Source of the DNA: an uncultured Eubacteriales bacterium
GTDB taxonomy: Bacteria > Bacillota > Clostridia > Lachnospirales > Lachnospiraceae
Length of the DNA stretch: 12,855 bases
NCBI GenBank assembly: GCA_900321915.1
Contig: ONXW01000101.1
Coordinates: 1-12,855 of the forward strand
Reading direction: 5' to 3'
Shown: positions 5,479 to 12,855 of the stretch, in pieces
Numbering within the stretch: the stretch's first letter is position 1
Layout: each line of letters begins with the position of its first letter
Program-made: the position numbers and the translations under genes
The notes under the pieces: generated by a model
What the model saw: only the letters and a program-made list of their open reading frames with translations
Databases searched by the model: none
What the model was told of the DNA's origin: nothing

Positions 5479-8400
5479 ATCAGGCAGTACAGAATTCAGA
5501 GCTGCGCCTTGGAATCGACATTGGTTCCACGACAGTAAAAATCGCAATCATTGATGATAACAATAAAATCCTTTTTTCTGATTATAAACGGCACTTTGCC
5601 AATATCCAGGAGACCCTGGCGGAGCTTCTCGGAGAAGCCCGCGGACAGCTGGGAAGCGCGGACCTTTTCCCGGTCATTACCGGTTCCGGCGGACTGGCCC
5701 TCTCCCGCTATCTCGACATTCCCTTTGTCCAGGAGGTTGTGGCTGTAGCCACATCCCTCAAGGACTACGCCCCGCAGTGCGATGTCGCCATCGAGCTGGG
5801 CGGCGAAGATGCTAAAATCATATATTTTACCGGCGGCATTGACCAGCGCATGAACGGACTCTGCGCGGGCGGCACCGGCTCTTTTATAGACCAGATGGCA
5901 TCCCTTCTCCAGACGGACGCCTCCGGTCTGGATACCTATGCCCGGAATTACAAGATGATCTATCCCATCGCGGCCCGCTGCGGCGTTTTCGCCAAGTCCG
6001 ACATCCAGCCGCTGATCAATGAGGGTGCTACAAGGGAAGACCTGGCCGAGTCCATTTTCCAGGCAGTGGTCAACCAGACCATCAGCGGCCTGGCCTGCGG
6101 CAAGCCTATCCGGGGCAATGTCGCTTTTCTCGGCGGTCCGCTGCACTTTCTGCCGGAGCTGCGGAAGGCCTTTATCCGGACCCTGAACCTGGGCGATTCC
6201 CAGGTGATCGCGCCGGACCATTCCCATCTTTTTGCTGCCCTCGGGGCAGCCATGAATTCGGAGAAAAAAACCGCTGTCCCCGTCGCTGACCTGATTGCCA
6301 GGCTTTCGTCCGGCGTGCAGATGAGCCAGGAGATCAAGCGCATGGATCCGCTCTTCAACACGCAGGAGGAATATGAAGTATTCCGCAATCATCACGCGCG
6401 CCATACGGTGCACAAGGGTGACCTGACGCAGTATCACGGGAAATGCTTCCTCGGGATCGACGCCGGCTCCACAACCACGAAGCTGGCGCTGGTGGGAGAA
6501 GACGGCACGCTTCTCTACAATTTCTACAGCAACAACAACGGGAGCCCGCTGGCAACCGCCATCCGGGCCATGAAAGAGATAAAGGAACTTCTCCCGGAAG
6601 ACGCGGTGATCGCCCACTCGTGTTCCACCGGTTACGGCGAGGCGCTGCTGAAATCGGCTTTCATGCTTGACGAGGGCGAAGTGGAAACCATCGCCCACTA
6701 CTACGCGGCCGCGGCCTTCGAGCCGAAGGTGGACTGCATCCTCGACATCGGCGGCCAGGACATGAAGTGCATCAAAATTAAGGACGGCACCGTGGACAGC
6801 GTTCTCCTGAACGAGGCCTGCTCCTCCGGCTGCGGTTCTTTCATCGAGACATTCGCAAAATCCCTGGATTACAGTGTCCAGGATTTCGCGAAAGTCGCCC
6901 TGTTTGCCAAAAACCCGACGGATCTCGGCACGCGCTGCACCGTATTCATGAATTCCAACGTGAAGCAGGCGCAGAAGGAGGGCGCGGATGTCGCGGATAT
7001 TTCCGCAGGCCTGGCCTATTCCGTCATCAAGAACGCCCTGTTCAAGGTTATCAAGATCACCAGCGCCGCCGATCTCGGGCAGCATGTGGTGGTCCAGGGC
7101 GGTACCTTCTATAATGACGCGGTTCTCCGGAGCTTTGAGAAGATCGCCGGGGTTGACGCGGTGCGCCCCGATATCGCCGGAATCATGGGTGCCTACGGGG
7201 CCGCGCTGATTGCCCGGGAGCGGTACGCCGTCTCCGGCACCACCAGGATGCTCCCCATCGACAGCATCCTGAACCTCAGCTACCAGACCAGCATGGCCCG
7301 CTGCCAGGGCTGCAACAACCACTGCGTCCTGACCATCAACCGTTTCGACGGCGGCCGCCAGTACATCACGGGCAACCGCTGCGAGCGCGGCCTCGGCATC
7401 AGCAGGTCCAAGGATGACATACCCAACCTCTTCCGGTACAAGCTCCGCCGGATGTTCAACTATACGCCCCTTGCGGCCGACGAGGCCGTACGTGGGACCG
7501 TAGGCATCCCGCGCGTGCTGAACATGTATGAGAATTACCCCTTCTGGGCGGTCTTTTTCCGGAAGCTGGGCTACCGGGTGATCCTCTCCCCGCAGTCCAA
7601 CAGGAAGATATATGAGCTCGGTATCGAGACCATTCCCAGCGACACGGAATGCTATCCCGCAAAGCTGGTGCACGGCCATATCGAGTGGCTGATCCATCAC
7701 GGGGCAAAGCTCATCTTCTATCCCAGCATCCCCTATGAGCGGAATGAATCCCCGGACGCGGGCAACCACTACAACTGCCCGATTGTCACCTCCTACTCGG
7801 AGAACATCAAAAACAACGTGGAATCGCTCCGCGAGCAGGAGATCCGGTTTGACAACCCGTTCCTCGCCTTCACAAATGAAAAGATCCTGACAGACCGGCT
7901 CGTCTCGCATTTTGGCGGCGAGGGATACCGGATACCGGCATCCGAGGTCAGGGAAGCCGCGAGGGAAGCCTGGAAAGAGCTGATGCAGTCCCGCGCCGAC
8001 ATGGAGCGCGCGGGAGAAGATGCGCTTCAGTGGGTAAAAGAAAACGGAAAACACGGCATTGTGCTGGCCGGACGTCCCTACCATGTGGACCCGGAAGTCA
8101 ACCACGGCATCCCGGAGCTTATCACCTCCTACGGATTCGCGGTTCTCACGGAGGATTCCGTGGCGCATCTCGCCAAGGTAGACCGGCCCCTCATCGTGAC
8201 GGACCAGTGGATGTACCACTCCCGTCTCTACGAGGCCGCTTCCTTCGTAAAGACCCAGCCCCTGCTGGAGCTGATACAGCTGAATTCCTTCGGCTGCGGC
8301 CTCGACGCGGTTACCACCGGGCAGGTGAATGACATCCTCTCCCGCTCCGGCAGAATCTATACCTGCCTGAAGATCGACGAAGTCAACAACCTGGGCGCCG

Positions 8401-9743
8401 CGCGCATCCGCGTCCGCTCCCTGATTGCGGCCATCCGTATCCGGGAGATGAAGAAGTACTCCCGCCCCGTGGTCAATGACGCGTACAACCGTGTCCTTTT
8501 CACCAAAGAGATGCGGAAGACCTACACCATCCTCTGCCCGAATATGTCGCCCATCCATTTTGAGCTGATTGAGCCTGCCATCCGCAGCTGCGGCTACAAT
8601 CTGGAGGTGCTCCCCTATACCGACTCCAGCTCCGCGGTGGAGGCCGGGCTGAAATTCGTCAACAACGACGCCTGCTATCCGTCCGCCATAGCCATCGGCC
8701 AGCTGATGGAAGCCCTGCTCTCCGGAAAATACGATCTGGACCGCACGGCGCTCATCATGACCCAGACCGGCGGCGGCTGCCGCGCGTCCAACTATATCGG
8801 TTTCATCCGGCGCGCCCTTATCGCGGCGGGAATGCCCCAGATCCCGGTCATCTCCCTGAATGTCAACGGCATGGAGACGACCCCCGGATTTAAGTTTACG
8901 CTGCCCATGCTGACCAAAGCAGTCCAGGCCATTGTCTACGGCGATACCTTCATGCGCGTCCTGTACGCGACGAGACCCTATGAGGCGGAACCGGGAAGCG
9001 CCAACGCGCTGCACGAGAAGTGGAAAAAGATATGCATCAAATCCCTGTCCCGCAGGAATCCGTCCATGTCGGAATTCACCCGCAACATCCGCGGGATTAT
9101 AGAAGAGTTTGACCGTCTCCCGCGCCTTTCGGTGCAGAAGCCCAAGGTCGGCATCGTCGGCGAGATCCTGGTAAAGTTCTCGCCTCTCGCGAACAACCAC
9201 GTGGTGGACCTCCTGGAAAATGAAGGCGCCGAGGCTGTCATGCCGGACCTTCTGGATTTCCTGCTGTACAGCTTCTACAACAACAACTTCAAGGCGGAGA
9301 ACCTGGGCGGGAAAAAATCCACCGCCAGACTCTGCAACCTGGGCATTTCCCTGATGGAATACTTCCGCAGGACCGCCCGGAAGGAGCTCTCCCGCAGCAG
9401 GCATTTCACGCCGCCCCCGCATATTGACCAGCTGGCTTCCATGGCCAGGGAGTACGTCTCCCTCGGCAATATGACCGGCGAAGGGTGGTTCCTCACCGGC
9501 GAGATGCTGGAGCTCATCGGGACCGGCGTCCCGAATATCATCTGCACGCAGCCCTTCGGATGCCTCCCAAACCATATCGTCGGAAAGGGCGTCATCAAGG
9601 AGCTCCGCCGCAGGCACCCGGAGGCGAATATCATCGCCATCGACTATGACTCCGGCGCCAGCGAAGTAAACCAGCTTAACCGCATCAAGCTGATGCTCTC
9701 CGTAGCGCACCAGCGCCTGCATGAAGAAAGCAGACTTGCATGA
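5475..9743 (+). CDS. Giant acyl-CoA dehydratase activase-like fusion: two BcrAD/BadFG ATPase modules plus HgdB-like regions
   Basis: This cytoplasmic protein has 1422 residues. Module 1 (about 11-262) has [10 protein letters not shown] (13-22), ELGGEDAK (107-114), CAGGTGSF with C130, and ARCGVF with C169. Module 2 (about 325-582) repeats this with [10 protein letters not shown] (327-336), DIGGQDMK (424-431), C449 and C488. In 2-hydroxyglutaryl-CoA dehydratase activase, the two equivalent cysteines hold a [4Fe-4S] cluster between subunits. Next is a cysteine cluster (C610, C613, C617, C636), then a DUF2229-like region (about 678-1000). The C-terminal HgdB-like part (about 1018-1410) contains C1067, C1102, C1358 and C1363. 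The family is known and widespread in anaerobes but its substrate is unknown; an ATP-driven low-potential electron transfer is inferred. A longer reading from TTG at 5376 lacks family support. No good plus-strand promoter is evident. It ends at a shared terminator. Confidence 0.9.
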   Translation: MNQAVQNSELRLGIDIGSTTVKIAIIDDNNKILFSDYKRHFANIQETLAELLGEARGQLGSADLFPVITGSGGLALSRYLDIPFVQEVVAVATSLKDYAPQCDVAIELGGEDAKIIYFTGGIDQRMNGLCAGGTGSFIDQMASLLQTDASGLDTYARNYKMIYPIAARCGVFAKSDIQPLINEGATREDLAESIFQAVVNQTISGLACGKPIRGNVAFLGGPLHFLPELRKAFIRTLNLGDSQVIAPDHSHLFAALGAAMNSEKKTAVPVADLIARLSSGVQMSQEIKRMDPLFNTQEEYEVFRNHHARHTVHKGDLTQYHGKCFLGIDAGSTTTKLALVGEDGTLLYNFYSNNNGSPLATAIRAMKEIKELLPEDAVIAHSCSTGYGEALLKSAFMLDEGEVETIAHYYAAAAFEPKVDCILDIGGQDMKCIKIKDGTVDSVLLNEACSSGCGSFIETFAKSLDYSVQDFAKVALFAKNPTDLGTRCTVFMNSNVKQAQKEGADVADISAGLAYSVIKNALFKVIKITSAADLGQHVVVQGGTFYNDAVLRSFEKIAGVDAVRPDIAGIMGAYGAALIARERYAVSGTTRMLPIDSILNLSYQTSMARCQGCNNHCVLTINRFDGGRQYITGNRCERGLGISRSKDDIPNLFRYKLRRMFNYTPLAADEAVRGTVGIPRVLNMYENYPFWAVFFRKLGYRVILSPQSNRKIYELGIETIPSDTECYPAKLVHGHIEWLIHHGAKLIFYPSIPYERNESPDAGNHYNCPIVTSYSENIKNNVESLREQEIRFDNPFLAFTNEKILTDRLVSHFGGEGYRIPASEVREAAREAWKELMQSRADMERAGEDALQWVKENGKHGIVLAGRPYHVDPEVNHGIPELITSYGFAVLTEDSVAHLAKVDRPLIVTDQWMYHSRLYEAASFVKTQPLLELIQLNSFGCGLDAVTTGQVNDILSRSGRIYTCLKIDEVNNLGAARIRVRSLIAAIRIREMKKYSRPVVNDAYNRVLFTKEMRKTYTILCPNMSPIHFELIEPAIRSCGYNLEVLPYTDSSSAVEAGLKFVNNDACYPSAIAIGQLMEALLSGKYDLDRTALIMTQTGGGCRASNYIGFIRRALIAAGMPQIPVISLNVNGMETTPGFKFTLPMLTKAVQAIVYGDTFMRVLYATRPYEAEPGSANALHEKWKKICIKSLSRRNPSMSEFTRNIRGIIEEFDRLPRLSVQKPKVGIVGEILVKFSPLANNHVVDLLENEGAEAVMPDLLDFLLYSFYNNNFKAENLGGKKSTARLCNLGISLMEYFRRTARKELSRSRHFTPPPHIDQLASMAREYVSLGNMTGEGWFLTGEMLELIGTGVPNIICTQPFGCLPNHIVGKGVIKELRRRHPEANIIAIDYDSGASEVNQLNRIKLMLSVAHQRLHEESRLA

Positions 9744-9744
9744 T

Positions 9745-9790
9745 AAAAAAATCCCGGGATCCGCACAAATGCGAATCCCGGGATTCTTTT
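9745..9790. terminator. Bidirectional intrinsic terminator between convergent genes
   Basis: A 16-bp stem with one mismatch (9750-9765 pairing with 9770-9785) and a 4-base loop contains CCCGGG in each arm. It is flanked by seven A on the left (9745-9751) and CTTTT on the right (9786-9790). It can stop the giant gene on the plus strand, 2 bases past its stop codon, and the Nudix gene on the minus strand, 11 bases past its stop codon. The T run is better for the minus strand. Confidence 0.92.
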
Positions 9791-9800
9791 AACGTCTTAT

Positions 9801-10355
9801 TCAGGAACAGTATTTTGCCGCATAGGTCATGATGGCCGCCACGGTTTTCCCGTCCGTCATCTTTCCCTCATAAATCAGCTGCTTCAGGTCCTCCAGGTCC
9901 CACGCCTCCACATTGATCTCCTCGTCGGGATCCAGATGCTGGTGGGAGGGAATCAGGTTCCTGGCCAGAAAGATATCGATAGCCTCGTCGCAGAAAGCGA
10001 CGGTGGTGTTCAGGCTGAGCAGGTACTCCAGCTTGTCGCACCTGAATCCCGTCTCCTCCTCCAGCTCCCTGTAGGCGCACTCGATCTTCGGCTCCCCGGG
10101 CGCGTCCAGCTTGCCCGCCGGGATCTCCAGGGTAAATCTTCCGAGGGCATGGCGGTACTGCCGCACCATAAGCAGCTTCCCGTCATCGCGCACAGCCACC
10201 ACGGCAGCCGCGCCGTCATGATGGATAAAATCCCAGTCGTCTTCATGGCCGTTCGCCAGGACCCTGTCCTTATAAACGGTGAGGATTACGCCTTTATAAG
10301 CCTGTTCCCGGTACAGGAGCTTTACCGGGGTCATCTCTTTCTTCTCATTTTCCAT
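9801..10355 (-). CDS. Nudix hydrolase, ADP-ribose pyrophosphatase-like
   Basis: This 184-residue cytoplasmic enzyme probably hydrolyses ADP-ribose or a similar nucleoside diphosphate sugar to AMP and a sugar phosphate, using Mg2+. The Nudix box runs from G81 to F104 with RELEEETGF (96-104) intact. The loop between G81 and E88 has six residues where the consensus has five, a variation I recall in this subfamily. EIPAGKLD (77-84) and QYR (66-68) are typical of ADP-ribose pyrophosphatases. The ATG at 10355 follows AAGGACGGG (10362-10370). An upstream in-frame ATG (10442) lies inside proC and is only a shadow. It is the second gene of an operon with proC, 41 bases after its stop, and ends at the terminator at 9745-9790. 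Confidence 0.93.
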   Translation of the reverse strand: MENEKKEMTPVKLLYREQAYKGVILTVYKDRVLANGHEDDWDFIHHDGAAAVVAVRDDGKLLMVRQYRHALGRFTLEIPAGKLDAPGEPKIECAYRELEEETGFRCDKLEYLLSLNTTVAFCDEAIDIFLARNLIPSHQHLDPDEEINVEAWDLEDLKQLIYEGKMTDGKTVAAIMTYAAKYCS

Positions 10356-10396
10356 ATGATTCCCGTCCTTTTCGCAGTGCCGTCCGAACCGTTCTT

Positions 10397-11221
10397 TTAC
10401 TGCTTTTTCGCATTCTTCTGCTGTCTGGCCATATCCACGCACTTCTCAAAGCAGGCGTCGGAAGCCTTAATGATGGCATTGCGCAGTCCGTACTCCTCCA
10501 GCACCGCCACGGCGTAAATTGTGGTTCCGCCCGGAGAACAGACATTGTCCTTCAGTTCTCCCGGATGCTTTCCTGTTTCCAGGACCATCTTCGCGCTGCC
10601 GACGACAGCCTGGGCCGCCATGCGGTACGCCACATCGCGGGGCATGCCGTACTTGACGCCGGCATCCGCCAGGGCTTCGACAAACATATAGATATAGGCG
10701 GGCGCGCTGCCGCTGACGCAGGTAACGGCGTTCAGGAGGTTCTCCGGAAGAAGTTCCATTCTGCCGAAGGATTCAAAGAACCGGGTAATCTCCTGCTTCT
10801 CTGTCTCCTCAAACATCCGCCTGTCATAGGAAACGCCGGTCATGCCTTCGCCCAGGAGCGCGGGGGTGTTCGGCATGCAGCGTACGATCCTGCCGTGTCC
10901 GTGAAGCCTCTCACTGACGCTCTCGATGGAGACGCCGGGCGCCAGGGAAATGATGATGTTTTTGTCTGTGACGGCGTCTTTGATCTCGTCCAGCACCACG
11001 TCATAGAACTGAGGCTTGATGGCAAGGACAACATACGTGCTGTTTTTTACACATTCTACATTGCCGCCGCAGCCCCGGACCCCGGTATCCTTCTCCAGTC
11101 TCTCCATCGCCCGCGGGTTGATGTCGGTATATGTAATCTCTTCTTTGTCGTACGTTTTCAACAGGCACTTGATGATTGCGCTGCCGATTGTACCAGTCCC
11201 GATAAATCCAATCTTTGCCAT
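10397..11221 (-). CDS. proC: Pyrroline-5-carboxylate reductase
   Basis: This 274-residue cytoplasmic enzyme reduces 1-pyrroline-5-carboxylate to L-proline with NAD(P)H, the last step of proline synthesis. The N-terminal Rossmann motif is GTGTIG (8-13), followed by AIKP (67-70) and MPNTP (116-120). SGSAPAY (170-176) and DNVCSPGGTTIYAV (225-238) are the C-terminal dimer and substrate-site signatures. Length is normal. The ATG is preceded by AAGGAGG (11227-11233) at five bases. A -10-like TAAAAT at 11255-11260 lacks a good -35, which would fall inside the upstream terminator arm, so the promoter is uncertain. No proA or proB is adjacent in this window. The gene is followed by the Nudix hydrolase gene, probably co-transcribed. 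Confidence 0.97.
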   Translation of the reverse strand: MAKIGFIGTGTIGSAIIKCLLKTYDKEEITYTDINPRAMERLEKDTGVRGCGGNVECVKNSTYVVLAIKPQFYDVVLDEIKDAVTDKNIIISLAPGVSIESVSERLHGHGRIVRCMPNTPALLGEGMTGVSYDRRMFEETEKQEITRFFESFGRMELLPENLLNAVTCVSGSAPAYIYMFVEALADAGVKYGMPRDVAYRMAAQAVVGSAKMVLETGKHPGELKDNVCSPGGTTIYAVAVLEEYGLRNAIIKASDACFEKCVDMARQQKNAKKQ

Positions 11222-11275
11222 AGCAGCCTCCTTTTTCTGACCGAATCTCAGAGTATTTTATCTCAAATCATAATC

Positions 11276-11310
11276 AAAAGCCCCGCGGCTGTCAAGTCCG
11301 CGGGGCTTTT
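11276..11310. terminator. Symmetrical intrinsic terminator after rny
   Basis: A 13-bp perfect stem, AAAAGCCCCGCGG (11276-11288) with CCGCGGGGCTTTT (11298-11310), has a 9-base loop. It begins five bases beyond the rny stop on the minus strand and ends in TTTT in both directions. It separates rny from proC, so proC needs its own promoter or read-through. Confidence 0.92.
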
Positions 11311-11315
11311 ATCAA

Positions 11316-12855
11316 TTATTTCGCATATTCTGTGACACGGGATTCACGAATGACATTAACCTTGATCTGTCCGGGATACTGCAGTTCATCCTGGATTCTC
11401 TTCGAGATATCCCTCGCCAGAAGTACCATGTCATCGTCAGTGATCTGCTCCGGGACAACCATGATTCGAATCTCACGGCCGGCCTGGATGGCAAATGACT
11501 TATCAACTCCCTTGTAGGAATTGGCGATGTCTTCCAGCTTCTTAAGTCTTGTTGTGTAGGTTTCCACCGTCTCACGTCTCGCGCCGGGTCTCGCTGCAGA
11601 AATTGTATCGGCAGCCTGGATCAGACATGCGATAAGGCTCTGCGGCTCCACATCACCGTGATGTGACTCGACAGAATTGACGACGACGTTGGGTTCCTTG
11701 TACTTTCTGCAGAGCGCTACGCCGAGCTCGACATGAGTTCCTTCCTGTTCATGGTCGACAGCTTTGCCGATATCATGAAGCAGTCCGGCTCTCTTGGCCA
11801 TTCTCGCATCGACGCCGACCTCGGATGCCAGAAGTCCGGCAATCTGGGCCACCTCGATGGAGTGCAGCAGCGCATTCTGCCCGTAGCTCGTACGGAAACG
11901 CATCTTTCCGAGAAGTCTTACCAGCTCCGGATGAATGCCGTGGACACCAACCTCCAGCAGGGCGGCTTCGCCGTCCTCCACCATCTTGGTCTCCACTTCC
12001 TTCTTGGCTTTCTCGACCATCTCCTCGATTCTTGCCGGATGGATACGTCCGTCAACAATCAGTCTCTCCAGCGCGATGCGTGCAACCTCCCGGCGGACCG
12101 GGTCAAAACTTGAAAGAACCACTGCTTCCGGCGTATCGTCGATAATCAGTTCTACACCGGTCATCGTCTCGAGAGTACGGATATTCCTTCCCTCACGTCC
12201 GATGATACGTCCCTTCATCTCGTCATTCGGCAGCTGGACAACGGAAACGGTAGATTCCGCGACATGGTCAGCCGCACACCGCTGGATGGCGGTGATGACA
12301 TAGTCTCTTGCCTTCTTGTCAGCCTCTTCCTTGGCCTGAAGTTCAAGATCCTTGACCATCTTTGCCGTGTCATGCTTCACGTCCTCTTCCACCAGCTTCA
12401 GCAGGTATTCTTTCGCCTGCTCCGAGGTCAGTCCGGAAATCCTCTCCAGCTCCTGCATCTCTTTGGAGTGGAGCTCTTCCACCTCGGCGGCCCTCTTCTT
12501 CAGGGCTTCTTCCTTGGCGCTCATACCGGCTTCCCGCTTTTCCATGGCTTCGGCTTTTCTGTCCAGGTTCTCTTCTTTGCTCAGCACGCGTCTCTCATAG
12601 CGCTGAAGCTCAGCTCTTCTTTCTTTTGTCTCTTTTTCCAGCTCATTCTTAGTCTTTAAAGACTCTTCCTTCGCCTCCAGGAGAGCTTCTCGCTTCTTCG
12701 TCTCCGCAACTTTTAATGCTTCATCTATTATTTCCCTGGCTCTCTCATCTGCACTGCCGATTTTCGCTTCGTCTCTTCTTTTGCGAACCTCGCCGGAGAT
12801 AAACCAGGTAATAGCAGCTACAATAATACCTGTAACAAGCACTATTACTATTTGC
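11316..12855 (-). CDS. rny: Ribonuclease Y (5' end outside the window)
   Basis: RNase Y is the membrane-anchored endoribonuclease that starts bulk mRNA decay in Firmicutes. The visible protein is 512 codons. The reading frame stays open to the window edge (residues IVIV precede a GTG at 12842), so the true start lies beyond it and a few residues are missing; the family is about 520 long. Numbering from that GTG: an N-terminal membrane segment (1-16), a long charged coiled coil (about 18-190), and a KH RNA-binding domain with [10 protein letters not shown] (211-220). The HD catalytic domain has H327, the HD pair H356-D357, HH at 394-395 and D412. The protein ends in a conserved tail of about 90 residues. 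The gene is closed by the terminator at 11276-11310. Nothing suggests damage; the GTG at 12842 is not the start. Confidence 0.97.
   Translation of the reverse strand, partial: QIVIVLVTGIIVAAITWFISGEVRKRRDEAKIGSADERAREIIDEALKVAETKKREALLEAKEESLKTKNELEKETKERRAELQRYERRVLSKEENLDRKAEAMEKREAGMSAKEEALKKRAAEVEELHSKEMQELERISGLTSEQAKEYLLKLVEEDVKHDTAKMVKDLELQAKEEADKKARDYVITAIQRCAADHVAESTVSVVQLPNDEMKGRIIGREGRNIRTLETMTGVELIIDDTPEAVVLSSFDPVRREVARIALERLIVDGRIHPARIEEMVEKAKKEVETKMVEDGEAALLEVGVHGIHPELVRLLGKMRFRTSYGQNALLHSIEVAQIAGLLASEVGVDARMAKRAGLLHDIGKAVDHEQEGTHVELGVALCRKYKEPNVVVNSVESHHGDVEPQSLIACLIQAADTISAARPGARRETVETYTTRLKKLEDIANSYKGVDKSFAIQAGREIRIMVVPEQITDDDMVLLARDISKRIQDELQYPGQIKVNVIRESRVTEYAK

Noticed and set aside
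5496..9722. 1408-residue open frame on the minus strand opposite the giant gene
   Set aside because: It is in exact antisense codon register, has no family motifs or plausible ribosome binding site, and is explained by codon bias. The plus-strand frame has clear ATPase and cysteine motifs.
10356..10442. 29-residue N-terminal extension of the Nudix frame
   Set aside because: It overlaps the 3' end of proC in another frame, and the ATG at 10355 has its own AAGGA.
1..12855. Mobile elements, CRISPR arrays, tRNA genes, toxin-antitoxin or defence genes
   Set aside because: I looked on both strands for terminal inverted repeats, regularly spaced repeats, cloverleaf-like segments and known protein motifs and saw none. 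Gene content is core metabolism throughout.

Overview
The window looks like chromosomal housekeeping DNA from an anaerobic Clostridia-class Firmicute, most likely a fairly GC-rich member of the Lachnospiraceae. The reasons are strong AGGAGG-type ribosome binding sites, sigma-A promoters, intrinsic terminators, an RNase Y gene, a K+-dependent type membrane pyrophosphatase, a giant 2-hydroxyacyl-CoA dehydratase activase-like iron-sulfur protein typical of strict anaerobes, and an rRNA-operon type promoter and leader with a Firmicutes boxA-like element. I see no mobile elements, CRISPR array, tRNA gene or defence genes. The family placement is from memory, not from a search.

Layout. At the left edge (1-190, minus strand) lie an A-tract UP element, a promoter and a structured leader that runs out of the window, very probably toward a 16S rRNA gene. 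Next come rpiB (minus) with its own promoter, then hppA (minus) with a promoter upstream and a terminator downstream. A 322-base gap follows, holding the hppA promoter, a palindrome, a UUCG-capped terminator and a possible small RNA. Then comes a two-gene minus-strand operon: a rhomboid-fold membrane protein with a zinc-ribbon tail, overlapping by 8 bases a lysA-like decarboxylase gene. A consensus TTGACA-N17-TATAAT promoter drives it, with its -35 inside a 12-bp palindrome.

On the plus strand a 27-codon leader ORF overlaps the TTG start of a 1422-residue fusion protein (two activase ATPase modules, a cysteine cluster, and HgdB-like C-terminal regions). It ends at a bidirectional terminator shared with the convergent operon proC-Nudix hydrolase (minus). 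The right end holds rny (RNase Y, minus), cut by the window edge at its 5' end and separated from proC by a second symmetrical terminator.

Functional picture. Most genes are core metabolism: pentose phosphate interconversion, pyrophosphate-driven ion pumping, lysine and proline synthesis, nucleotide-sugar housecleaning and mRNA decay. The least understood parts are the giant activase-like protein with its coupled leader ORF, and the catalytically degenerate rhomboid/zinc-ribbon protein tied to the decarboxylase. I found no strong case for a wholly new multi-gene system; the best candidates for new biology are these two loci and the possible small RNA after lysA.
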